Shown piece by piece: positions 37,806 through 48,979 of a stretch of 64,000 nt of DNA. The stretch is taken from assembly GCA_900618425.1 (NCBI GenBank), contig UZAN01039605.1, positions 51,353 to 115,352 on the forward strand, read 5' to 3'. Within the stretch, counting starts at the first letter, position 1, and each line of letters starts with the position of its first letter. The position numbers were made by a program, and so were the translations under genes. The stretch comes from Echinostoma caproni. Lineage: Eukaryota; Platyhelminthes; Trematoda; Plagiorchiida; Echinostomatidae. Under the pieces are notes generated by a model that was not told the DNA's origin, searched no databases, and saw only the letters and a list, made by a program, of their open reading frames with translations.

Positions 37806-40689
37806 AATAAAAGGTTTTGTCTTCTATTGTATACTACCCCACTGATTTTGTGCTTCCACAGTTATGTGTCTCGGTCATCTTATCAAAGACTTCATACTCA
37901 TGCCTAAATCTAGCAAACATTTAGGTCGATACAGTGCCATACACATTTCGCGAAAATACTATACAGTCTATAATTTCACAGCGCTTCATGTTTTACAAGA
38001 AAATTTCTAGTATAATATTTTTAGACCCATAACATTGTCTACACGTTGACCTTAGGAATCGCCACATTTATCACTAGCTCCAAGTAAAAGCGTACGAATA
38101 TTCTTCAATACCGTACATTTCATGGTTTCTTACTAACTCTAGTCGTGCTGTTGAATGTCTTAAACTCACCATTCTTTTCTGAATTCGCTGGACTTGTTGG
38201 CGCATGAATAATATGATCATTCCTCTAGGTTGCACCATGTCATTTTCACTACGGAAGCGTGATTATATAGTGGCTGATTATTCATCACCATGGGATGAAA
38301 TAATGAAGTTTCTTGTCTTTATTTGACTTGAATCGAGAGACAGAAGCTTATATTAGTGTGCCATGGCATTTCTGGCTTTCAAGAACACCTGCGCACCGTC
38401 GCTTCATGGCATATTAAACGTAGCTGGGTGTATTACATGACTGGTTACGGTATGAAATTACCATATTTGTGTTTTAACTGAGATTACTTTTTGTTTGGAT
38501 TAGGATTAACAAAAGTTCACGGTAAAAAAACACGTCGAAGTGAAATTCAGTTTAACGACGTTTGGAAGATACTAACTACCATACCACGGTTAATGTTTTC
38601 CTTTAACATGTTTCACTCATTGATAAAAAATCTGTCGATGGTAGCCCAATGAGAACATTCACATTATTTAGCATTCACGATTCATCTACTGTATCTCGGT
38701 AAGTAGCATCCTGACAAACGATAAATTTTCACACGTTACTTATGCAAACGACGTGCCTAGACCGATTTGCAAAGACTACAGTCTAGGGATGGATGTTGTA
38801 ATATAGTGTGAACTTAAAGGATGACGAAAAATCCTCATGCTACCGATTCATACCACGGAATACCGGGAGTTGACAAAAATGTTCTGCCTGCCGTTTACTT
38901 GAATATAAAGTGTGTTGTTCCTTTTCATTCGACAAAAGATGGCACACAACTGCCAATGAGAAAACGAAATGATGACTGGAAGCTGGAAAACGCATTAATG
39001 TGATACGGTGTATTAGGAGACAGTGGGGGTTATGTGACAGATAAATTGAATTACATTTTTATCACCTCTATGCGTTTCTTTTCGAATCACTCCACGAGAA
39101 TGAATTGGGCAACTTGGAGAGCAGTCCGGTTAATATTCCTATCGCAGCATAGACAACACGCATCTCTCTTTCTCTACCCTTCCCTATCAAATGGAATCGT
39201 TAGTACTTTACTCAATTCACTGTTGAGTATTTGACCTGCAAGGCAATAAACATACCTTACCTGAAAGAAGATCAAAGTAAATAAGCGAACTAGTCGAGAT
39301 TCCGTTTGCTAAGATGAAACTTGGATAAGCTAATCCTTTTGTTTTTCACACACACACGTTGTACTCTGAGAATAAATATGGTTTTGTTCAAAGTAATCTC
39401 CATTACAAATGGTACTTTTCACAAGAGAAGTTATTGATATAATTTTACGGATTGGAATCACTGACAATTTTAAGCCAGGTGACGTCATCTTTTCCTTCCG
39501 AGATCAGTTCAAGTTCAGAATTCTTCGAACCTATCCGGCAGTTGGTTCAAACATGAAAACCGACACCATTGTCCTATGCTAACAGTCGAAGAATAGCTTT
39601 TGCTAAGTAACTATAATCTGTTTTGTGATTTATGTTTTTGTTGCATACGTAACTACGTCGGATGAAGAGATCAGTATTTACTAAACCGAATACTCGCACA
39701 CTATCGATCATTTAGTTTGGATCATCGATTTTCTGGCACGTACTATTGGTGTAATAACATGTACACTGCAACGAATAGGTGAAATTGTTCAGTGAAGTCT
39801 CAAAAACTATAATCGTGCAATGTGTCTATTCAATTATCCTCAAATAGGATAATCCTAATTTGCTAACAAAAAACGATTTCCCATTTTTCTACCACCGTGC
39901 ATTATTTCCCGTGATTCTTGTTCAGTTCTGGTTTCCCCCCCCCTCCACAATTTCCACATGAGGTATACATTTTTTCTGCAGTTAGGCATCAGTTAAGACG
40001 AAGTGAACCCTCTTCCGATAGTGTATCATTGTGTGATATTACACTTCTTGGTGTATCATTGTTGAAACACCTGTAGGGATTAACTCATTTCAAAATATCC
40101 CATGAAATTATTGATTCGTTACTAACTTCACTGATTCGTTGAAACAAAGAAATTCCAACACGAAGCAGTGGTTACTGTTTCACCTTTGTTTGGACTCGTT
40201 CGTACTGCCTACTATCTTACTCAACCTGTAGGCGTTCGGGTCGGTGACAAAACTTTTTAGCTTGAGCGCATGGTTCTGGGAAATGAATGCCATTTTAGTC
40301 TGAAAGCATGCTACGCGGATTATGAGTTTACTCGTTCCAAAAGAACAAAATATCAAATGCGATAAACCACGTCTACAACATAAATACATAGAACCAGTGG
40401 GCCTGGTCAATGTCTTGTTGTCGCTTATCGTCAGGCCTTTTCAGCCGTCTTAATCGAGTTTCAAAATTCAGCCTGTTCGTGGGCTATCCTTCAATAATAC
40501 CAAACAAGAGAGCACAGTTTGAATGTCGGATTCCGGGACGAAATATTGTAAGCTAACTTTTATCAGACGGGGTCAGATTTATATATCTCATCTGCTGGTT
40601 TAAATACGTTCCGACGGTGAGAGAGTATGTGCAAAGGAGGAATACTATGCAAATAGACCAACCGAGTAAATAATAACAGCAGTAAGCTT
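37806..40689. other. No gene recognised
   Basis: No motif-bearing open stretch. A short direct repeat GTGTATCATTGT recurs at about 40020 and 40051. Confidence 0.45.
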
Positions 40690-40840
40690 GTTTATGTTAA
40701 AATTGATAATTTATAATATATATTCAATATGAGATATATTATAAGTATATTATATATATTATATATTATGTATCATATGTGTATTTTTTAATATATAGTT
40801 ATCTTATTTTCTATATATTATAAAATATAATCATCTTTTA
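40690..40840. repeat. Extremely A+T-rich, partly palindromic tract
   Basis: About 150 bases of nearly pure A/T made of overlapping TATAATATA-type palindromes. It can fold into many hairpins and is probably an unstable low-complexity tract. Confidence 0.8.
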
Positions 40841-41399
40841 TTACCTTGATAGTTTATCGGTTAAACCATGGTTCTCCGTCATTTTGCGTTTTTCGAGACG
40901 TGTTAATTTGCATACTACTTTGATGCACTCGATAAAATATCAACACGGATCAAACGAAAGTTTATCTCAGCCCCCAGAGACACGGAATCACGTGCCCAGG
41001 GCTGTAAGTTTCCTCTAATTCAATGATAAACTCGCCCGGGTTTCGAATGAATGAGTGAATTAATATATTGCAAAAATAGATAAGAAACATGGGATTTCTT
41101 CAAACAGCACACCCGGAAGGGCACTTCAACTGTGTAAAGCTTGTGTAATTTCATCAGTTGGGGTCAAAGAGAAGGATTAGTTTGGTTTATGACAATGGAG
41201 GACGTTCCAATATTAAATCCATTGGACTTCTTTTGCGTCGATAAGTCCATGATTTGGGTATGAAAAAGTCAATATGGACCCTGTATTACTATTTAAGACA
41301 GAGGTCGTTCTAATTCCCCAGTCCAAAAAGAGTGAAATATCAGTTATCTATTAGTATTATTATTATTTTCACACAGGTTTGAATCCAGACAGTGTGATA

Positions 41400-42070
41400 A
41401 ACAAATCACGGTACAATATGAAAAAGAAACGCGTTCCAGGATTGGCTTGTGGGCTGAATACTGCCCGGTTGCCCAGGCCAAGGCAGGTGAATTTTCCGGA
41501 GGAATTCACAACAGAAGGCTTTGGCTAGCCAAAGCCTGACCCCCATGCTAGCAGAGCAGTGTGTAAAAACAGCAGTCCATTGCGGGCCGGTGTCCACTTC
41601 ATCGGATCATACTCCCTTTGGACGGAGTCCAAGTTGCCCGACACACCTTTCTGCCCAATCGAGCCGGTGACCACTGACACAACCAGGAAAATGTGTGTGT
41701 GGTTCGTACACTTTGGTTGGTTTGGAATCAGGGTTTTTGGCCTAGTCCTCTAGGTAAACTACCACTGGTTCACCAACCCCATTATAGCCCCCAATGTCGG
41801 CTTTTCGTCCTCTCACTTTTGTGAGAAAACATTGCCTCGAGAAGGCAGTGAGTGGGGCTTCCTCAGCAAAGGCCATTGAAGACGCTTGGTCTAATGATAA
41901 CATTTCGCGAGGCGTAAGGGAAGGGTGACCAGCCGTAACTCTAGACACCCACCTCAGACCCTGCTGAGGCTTTGGAGTTATCTGACCAAACGTGGATTCA
42001 TCGACAACCGATGCGCAGCTGTATCCGAGACTGTAGTCTTGTTCCTCTTTTGTGGTATGGGATTGACACA
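41400..42070 (-). other. Unassigned G+C-richer block with minus-strand open stretches
   Basis: Clearly G+C-richer than its flanks. Minus strand 42071-41742 is open for 109 codons (contains SLGYSCASVVDESTFGQ and VRGRKADIGGYNGVGEPVVV) and 41597-41406 for 63. No domain is recognised. The base composition and sharp edges resemble other element-derived patches in the window, so an unfamiliar repeat is the likeliest explanation. A perfect 20-base inverted repeat AGGCTTTGGCTAGCCAAAGCCT lies near 41516-41537. Confidence 0.35.
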
Positions 42071-42239
42071 TACCATTTTTTGATCACCAACCACAGTGAA
42101 AATTCTTGTGAGAATAATACAAGATCGAGAGACAACCAGTTAGTCAAATTTCGCAATTTGAAAGTGATTTATGCGTAATGCTTTGGAAACGGAAACAAAC
42201 AATGGGTAGTAACATTTCTATAGATCTGTGAAGATTATT

Positions 42240-42600
42240 TTGAAGTGGTATCTTCATCTTGGTCTTCTTGGATGTAAGGTAGAGAAGCCAAATCTTGTCA
42301 CCACTGGCATCAAAAGCAACCCATCTACGTGTCCGTAGGTTGCCATTGTTTCAAGAGTTCGTTTCATTTGCTCCTCATTCTGCTCGTCTACCATCTCCGA
42401 CGAAAGTGACTTCCAAAACATTATCAACTTTCTGGAAAGACGACAAACCAGACGTAGCTCCCGCAGGGTGAATCTGTGACCACACTTCCGGTTGAACTCT
42501 CGTTGTGGAAGCAGAGGACTTAGCTCCGGTTCCAAATAACTTCAAGCAATCCTCCACAAGCATATTAAATTCGCTCATCGTCCACTAAAGGTGACCAGCG
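42240..42600 (-). pseudogene. Unassigned ORF pair, possible frameshifted gene or exon
   Basis: An ATG-started frame at 42578-42375 gives 67 residues beginning MSEFNMLVEDCLKLFGTG. The overlapping frame reads EMVDEQNEEQMKRTLETMAT then YGHVDGLLLMPVVTRF down to 42254. A single frameshift near 42410 would join them into one hydrophilic protein of about 110 residues. I do not recognise the family. It could be a processed pseudogene, a first exon, or chance. Confidence 0.3.
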
Positions 42601-44514
42601 TTTCAGTGTTCAAAGCCAACCCTGAAATCTGACCTCATGAAGTCCCACATCTAGTCGTGTGGAATCGCCTGGCACCTTTCCCAGTTCAGGTAGTTCGGTA
42701 AGCGTGCAAGGATATACAAAGGTTCCACTATATTCAATCCGCGGAAGAACAGACCGCTTCTGAAGGCCGCAATTTACGGTCTGTCAAACGGCCGATAAAA
42801 TAAGTGTGGTATGGTTAAGGTGTAAACTAGCTCGCTACTACAATTTGTGTAGATATTATACAATTGGGAAAAGAGCAAGGGATACATAATTCTAGTTTTG
42901 GGCGTTGCAATACGAATAGAACAGAGACAACCAACCTGTTTAATTTGACCGGGAGATATTGGAAAAAAAGTATCCGGTTGAATTAGATTGAAGTTGAATA
43001 CACTGTTCAATGGAATACGTGCACAAAACAGTTTGACTGGGTCAGAGTTTGAGACCCAGCATATTCTTTCTGTATTACCTCCAGGATAATGATGAAAATA
43101 CGAGGTGTACCATGAAATCCTATTTTAATGCTGCTTAGCTAAGTTCAACATTCCTCATGTTACGAAATATCCTATATCACGGCAAATATAACTTGCATAG
43201 AATGACGCTATCTATGAATGTCTATAAATTCAAGTGCAGTTGTAGTGCAACTTTGTGTAGGTCGAACGGCAAGGTGCTTATATCAACGTATCAACGAACA
43301 CAATCCAAGCTGGCTCACACGTGGTTAGAGTAGAGCTGGGTTCAGCTAAATAGGTGCTCATTTGATAAGGATGGGACACATGGTTGACATGCTCTCGGCA
43401 TTCACAATCAGTTGCTGAGTCGTAATAAACCCCTAGAGCATTATGGTTTCTGACAGTAGACCTATAGAGGTGAGTGTCGTGAGGCTTGAACTGTCTCCAC
43501 AGAGAAAACAAATCCAAGCTCTTAACCCCTCAATTCGACTGTTCACATGACCATGTCACAAACAATTTTGATTGTGTAAACTAAACAACTTACCCATCTG
43601 GGGTTTTTTCAGGCAGGTGACCACATACACATAAATAACTCATCAGCATTCTGCTTGGCCTTGCTGAGTTTCTCATCCTAAGTTAGATTGTGGATGCCTG
43701 AAAACGAATTCACCGTAAACATTTGTTATCCTAGATTGTTTTTGTTTAATCATTTGCTATACTACATGAGTTGAAAGTATTTCTTTATTCTGTAACGAGT
43801 CATTGGACCAAGAAGTGTTTTTCCTGGCAGTATCGAAAATGAGAAATACTTTCAGTCGGCCACAACTGGGTTTGAAATAGACTATCTTTGATATTGCCCA
43901 CAAAGAAGATTTACTTGTTCGCGTGCGGTGTTTCTGCATGGATGTGTTGATGAGGGTCATGAGGAGAGCAAATAACGGGGCACGCGGAGTTTTGAGCACA
44001 ACAACCAGATTGTACGAGCGCGCGTGTGCCCAATGAGCTCACCCAAATTCACTTGAACAAAATACTGAGCAGATGACTCAAGGAGTTTGAACAAGATTCC
44101 GTGCTCAGTACTCTCAGCACCAAATGTATCAATGAGGTCTCAAGTGTCCCAGGCACTTAATCAAGACGTATTCCGTTCATCTGTGATCCAACGCTTATAA
44201 ACCAACAGTTAAATAATGGTTCTTTCTTGTTCGATGCGCAACACGTTAAAATTCAAGCGGAATTAGTTTATTTGCTGGATTTCAATCAGTGCCGACAAGT
44301 TGTCTTTATCCTGCATGGACAAAAATGGTCAAACAATATCAACAGATTCTGGCCTCCAAGGTATTGTGTATGAACCCCATGATTTCAACGTGACATGTTC
44401 TGTTTTCGCCATTTTTCCCTTATAGGCTGCTGCTGATGCAATCACCGATGCAATAAGAAAAGATTTTAAATTATCAAGTTTGGGTTGGCCCATTGGATTT
44501 TTCAGAGCAACATA
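42601..44514. other. No gene recognised
   Basis: No motif, RNA or repeat identified. Confidence 0.45.
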
Positions 44515-44895
44515 CACTCTTTATGTTCTTGGCTTTGGATTTCATTCCTTGGAAGATCATTAATTTCCGGTTGAGTAAATACATTTTAATACGAATAAAC
44601 TAGTTTGGAATTATTGATATCCCGATGGGTGAAAACCACACCCAAGACCATTAACAATGCATAGAGCCTGTGAAAAATCCAATAGATTATTCCAAGTTTA
44701 CAACTCTTAATGGCTTTAATCATTCGCACAACATCACGATCGCCTGCTCTGTAGCTCAGGGGTAAGAGTTCGAAATCTCAATCCGAATGTCTGCGGTTTG
44801 AGTTCTGACAGAGACAAACCGGACGTACTGCTGATGAGTCCCAAACAGGACGAAACAGCTGTTCAGTGATCTTTGTTGGTTATTGCAACTATTTC
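44515..44895 (+). mobile_element. Composite tRNA-like repeat family A, with inverted fragment
   Basis: The plus-strand copy at about 44630-44890 has a spacer (GTGAAAACCACACCCAAGAC), A box TAGCTCAGGGG at 44752-44762, B box GGTTTGAGTTC at 44795-44805 and tail GAGTCCCAAACAGGACGAAA. Just left of it, 44515-44600 matches the same spacer in the opposite orientation, so two insertions abut. Confidence 0.7.
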
Positions 44896-46160
44896 CGTTT
44901 TTTATGAAATAAGAGAATGTTTATTGATATCGATGTATCTGTCCCCGCGGTGCAAACTGAGGAAAATCTATTGAACTGCATTTAAAATGCCAACTGAGCT
45001 GATCAAGCCAAAGAGTAAAAATGAGTGGATAAAACCTGCATCCGATTCCATCTGCCAGAGGCCATTGCAACTAACCTTCGCAAGTATTTCTTTGCTCGAA
45101 GAAGACAGTTTGTAACACGAGTTAATTAGACGATTGACCTTTTCCAGAGTTACGTTTATCCTTTTTATCTGTGAAGCATTTGCATGTTATGCATTTCAAT
45201 CGACAAACTGCCACCAGTTCACTTCTTGGAAACAGAACAGTTATCATAAATGAACTTAAATCATAATCGTATCACAAGCGATGCATTCAAACAAAAAGCC
45301 GTTCTCACACTACTGTCTTCAAAACTATGAGAACTGCCTCATTGGAGCAGTCAACGAATCACTAAAATGAGTTTTTATCGCAAACCCACCTTCCAAGAGT
45401 CGATTAAACCAGGACTTATTTTTGTCCTACAACACCTAGCATCAAGTTTGGGAGGTGAGCGATCGGACGATCATCCATAGATCCATGATGGCTTCTTGTC
45501 GAACCGCGAAGTCGGGTAATAGTACCTTAATGAAAAATAAATTTTTACGGAAGCAACCCTCCCAGTTAAACATGGGTTTCGTAGTCATATTGGTTGAGCC
45601 TAAAAAAATCCGAATTCGTCTATTACTGACGTGCTTGCGCTGCAAAAGTTGATTTACTTCGCCGTGCTTACACAATTGGTTAGGCCGTTCTCATGTGCAC
45701 GGGTGCGCACGGGTGTGAGTCAATTAGTCAGTTAGACAGGCTACCCTGACCGATGGGGGGTTTATGTGCATACTTTGTTTACGGTAATTCCAGTTTGACC
45801 TAGTGAACCCACTTAGAAGTTTCCGTTTTCTAGTTTATCAATCTCGGTCTGTGCTGGCTGATTTGATCAACTTATGAAACGCTTTTCTTCTGACAGGTTT
45901 ACAAATGGCTAATTGTTTTTCATTCGGATCAGTCCATTACGCAATGAACATTTTCATGCAATAATTGATCATCCCGACCAATGTATCAAATGGATATAAT
46001 TTCACAGTGCTCCTAATCTACCTACTGGCGAACACGGTTTTGAAACGAGAATTTTCCTCAATCCCTTAAAGAAAAAGTAAATTTTGATGTTGTCGACTCT
46101 AAAAAAAACTCTTTTGGGGTGTAAATAAATATTCAAAACGGAACAGAAATAAATAAATGA
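44896..46160. other. No gene recognised
   Basis: Region beyond the 3' end of the sulfotransferase gene. The 77-codon minus-strand stretch at 45442-45675 has no motif. Confidence 0.5.
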
Positions 46161-46167
46161 AAAGTCA

Positions 46168-46173
46168 TTTATT
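46168..46173 (-). terminator. Polyadenylation signal of the sulfotransferase gene
   Basis: Canonical AATAAA on the minus strand, about 50 bases after the TAA stop. It is the first such hexamer downstream and fits a short 3' untranslated region. Confidence 0.6.
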
Positions 46174-46222
46174 GTTTTTGTTGTACACGAGAGGTAAATG
46201 GAAATCAAAATTACTCAAACCT

Positions 46223-46639
46223 TTATTTTTGTTTGGAGCATGCCGTTGGTTTGCCTTCAAGGAGCTTTTGCCATTCAGCATAGAATTGTTCTCGTGTATT
46301 CACCCATGGGAACCCTTCATCCGGAATGGGAAGATTTAGAAATTTACACAATGGGTCCCATCCCATTCCCGGACGGAATAACAACAGACGATCTGACGGG
46401 ATTGTGGCCTCGATTTCCGCGTTGCGCTTATCGTACGCGTTCATCAGCGCAATGTCATCATCCAGATCGAGGTCATCGCCAAGTGTGTGGCGAATTGCAA
46501 GCGTATTTGTCTCGAAACAGCTTTTCAGAAACTCTGCCAACGGGCCCACAACGTCGGGTACTTTCATACCCCCTCTAGGCAGCACTGTTTCCCGTACACT
46601 CTGGATCCATAATTTCCGATCTCTGGTGGTAAGAATGAA
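46223..46639 (-). CDS. Sulfotransferase exon 3 (C-terminal exon)
   Basis: This exon encodes residues 108-245 and the stop codon. The pyrimidine-rich acceptor ends TTTTTTCAACAG. It carries the ILTTRD core of the 3'-phosphate-binding motif, an acidic helix (DDLDLDDD), and the C-terminal GWDPLCKFL segment. It stays open to TAA at 46225-46223. Confidence 0.9.
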   Translation of the reverse strand, partial: FILTTRDRKLWIQSVRETVLPRGGMKVPDVVGPLAEFLKSCFETNTLAIRHTLGDDLDLDDDIALMNAYDKRNAEIEATIPSDRLLLFRPGMGWDPLCKFLNLPIPDEGFPWVNTREQFYAEWQKLLEGKPTACSKQK

Positions 46640-48914
46640 CTGTTGAAAAAATGTACAAAACCGGACAATCGATAAACGTTGTCGTGCAGACTGGAATCGA
46701 TCAAGGTCGTAAGTTCATATGTGGACAGTCAAAATTTCAACGAGAGAATAAATAAGGAAACGTTCATCGAGTATACAATAAGCCGCTTCCCTCAAGTAAT
46801 TAGTTTTTTGTGCCATCATTAATTCCTTTGTTCATTCGCATTACCCACCTTACGCATCTAGTATTTATCCTCTTATCGCACTGTCTCCCTCTCTAGCTGA
46901 CAATCTCCTCAACCGCTTGAAAATGGTAGGATACTTGAACCCCACGCCAACTGAAGCGTTTTCAGGTCTTCGTTAATACGTCTATCATTTAAGAGGTAGG
47001 CTGTCAACAGGTGAGATTTGTATCATTGTTGTAGACAGGCCGTAGAGATGTGACGATAACTGCTAACAATGTAGCCAAAAATGCCTCATATGTCTGTGAA
47101 AAACGTTGAGATATGCGTGGATCTAGTTTGCCACCAATGGCTTGCCACCTGATCTACCGAGGGCTGGAGATGAGCTATCGAACAGAAAAAAAAACCTTAT
47201 GTTACTGTGGATGACATGCATGAATGTGTGGTCCTTAATTCTTTATTGTAGATTCTTTCAGGATGTCGAACTTATTTCACTTGGGCGTTTACGCACTGGA
47301 TTCACTCAATTGCATATCTGATTCATTGAGCTTATAATTTACATAATTAAAGGCAAATATTTAACAACTACTGAGCTGACCACTCAAACCACAAACTCAC
47401 TTTGGCCTCAGGATAGAGCTTCACCAAATGATGATAAAGAGATGACAGTGGTAAACCAGAAGATGAACGGTATCCCTTTACAAGTCCATCAATCTCGTTC
47501 TTCGAGGGTGCTGATGACGGATTCGATTTCAGCTTCAAGAACAGATTTTTCCATTGGATCACATGTTCCGGATGTTTGTCACGAATCTCGGACAAGTGAT
47601 AACACGGTTGTTTCAGTAGTTTTTCAAGAGCAACCTTCACACTGGTTGTTCCAGTACGTTCTAACCCCAACACAATGATCACTGGAGCACCGTCACTGGT
47701 CAATTTCGAGTAGCTGTGTGGAACACAACATTATAAAACAGATCATCAGTCGTACACACAAGCAATAACAGTCACAAGTTCTTTGGAAAATGGGACCTTT
47801 TAAGGAACAAAACAAAAGTGATTCAGTTTAACCATAGAAAATAACTAAAAGCAAAACTTTCGAAGAGCCCAAAGAAACAGATATTTTCACGATGAAAATA
47901 GCTGGAGACAATGGAGTTTCGCCGGTTCAGTATCGAATGGTGTTCTTAAGTAAGATGTTATATTCAGGACACACCGTGCTGACACAACGTTTGTTCAACT
48001 ATCAAGAAATAACAATGGCAGCCAGGCGAAACGTGATAGATACTTCGAGGGCTGTAACGTGATAAAGTCACGTAAGAAGGTAGTGAGATAAACTGATTCT
48101 CCACATTTAGTACTGAATTTTCCCAAAAAACGTGTTGTTGCATTTTAACCGAGTATATTATTTTTTTCTTGACGAACCTGAAATTGAACGTTGGTGACGG
48201 CATAACATTGGATGAATGGTCTGAAAATAGTTTCATCGACGTCAGCTATGCAATGTGCAGATCTCTTAGGCCACAAACTAATACAGACTGACTGATTTCA
48301 GCGCTCATCCGCTGAATTAACAAAGGGGTTAGCACCGGATGTATACGACTTTTGGTCCCGCAACGAGGAATATCAGATTATATATATATATATATATATA
48401 TGTGTTTTCTATATCTTAAGTACCTCACTCTCTCGGAATATGAAGTCCCATCAATCAAACTCGAAGGACACAGGATATAGACAGTGCCTTCCATTGTACT
48501 CATTTGATTGGCAATGAACTTTTACTAGTATATATTGGTTGCTCATCAACAATATTGTTCGAGTTTTCTACATCGACTGAAAACAGTAAATTTACCTGAC
48601 GAAGATATGGATTCGATTGAGTTCATAGCTTCTTGCATACTCGAAAGAAATACCTTGCCCGCTAAATCTAAACGGTGCATCTACGTGCTTTGATTATTGA
48701 AGCAATCGAAATCAGGTAGAGAATCGTACTAAAATAAAACTGACTAGTTCCTATTTGAAGTTAAAAATTCGTGGAAAAATTGAGTTTGATGTTCGCCGTG
48801 CATCACGCATGAATCAGTACGGTCTTTATTGAATTTATGAGAAGAATAACCGATGATATTGCATAGTTATCAGAGAGAGAGTGGGTGGGGGCAGAAGTTG
48901 ACTCACTCAGTCAT
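46223..48914 (-). CDS. PAPS-dependent sulfotransferase, Sulfotransfer_4 type, three exons, complete
   Basis: Exons read on the minus strand: 48914-48907 (ATG ACT GA), 47713-47401 and 46639-46223 (stop TAA). Introns of 1193 and 761 bp begin GTGAGT and end CACACAG and TTCAACAG; the phases fit (GA plus C makes Asp3; intron 2 falls between codons). The joined frame is 738 nt, 245 residues, with no internal stop. Residues 14-27 hold the 5'-phosphosulfate loop (GLERTGTTS at 19-27), followed by PCYHLSEI. Splicing exon 2 to 3 rebuilds the 3'-phosphate motif (AK/FILTTRD, then W118 and S121). The C-terminus has GWDPLCKFLNLPIPDEGFP, typical of the family. Known family role: cytosolic transfer of sulfate from PAPS to small alcohols or phenols; the Schistosoma homologue (SULT-OR) activates oxamniquine. 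The length is close to that homologue as I recall it. Odd point: where relatives have Asp-x-Pro, this protein has GLP (Gly89). Substrate unknown. Confidence 0.88.
47401..47713 (-). CDS. Sulfotransferase exon 2 (PAPS-loop exon)
   Basis: This exon encodes residues 3-107 with the phosphosulfate-binding loop. The acceptor is TTCCACACAG at 47723-47714 and the donor GTGAGT at 47400-47395. No in-frame ATG lies between the upstream in-frame TAA (inside the intron) and the P-loop, so an upstream coding exon is required. Confidence 0.9.
48378..48401. repeat. (TA)n microsatellite in sulfotransferase intron 1
   Basis: About twelve uninterrupted TA dinucleotides inside the first intron. Likely length-polymorphic. 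Confidence 0.9.
48907..48914 (-). CDS. Sulfotransferase coding part of exon 1 (8 nt)
   Basis: The sequence AAG-ATG-ACT-GA is followed directly by a GTGAGT donor. The two-base remainder is exactly what the phase of exon 2 demands and yields Met-Thr-Asp-Tyr-Ser. A TATA-like box lies about 60 bp upstream. I chose this start because no closer ATG with a matching donor was seen. A transcript would be needed to prove it. Confidence 0.7.
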
Positions 48915-48970
48915 CTTTGAGAAAGTGTCAGTCCCGATGCAAAACGCGGGCAAATCAACTGCATGTGCAG

Positions 48971-48978
48971 TTTATATA
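48971..48978 (-). promoter_or_regulatory. TATA-like box of the sulfotransferase gene
   Basis: TATATAAA on the minus strand, 57-64 bases upstream of the proposed ATG. Initiation about 30 bases downstream would leave a 5' leader of roughly 25-30 bases. This is inferred from spacing only. Confidence 0.5.
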
Positions 48979-48979
48979 C

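Noticed and set aside
46198..46646. Plus-strand open frames of 126 and 106 codons over 46198-46646
   Set aside because: They are antisense to sulfotransferase exon 3, which has family motifs and splice sites on the minus strand.
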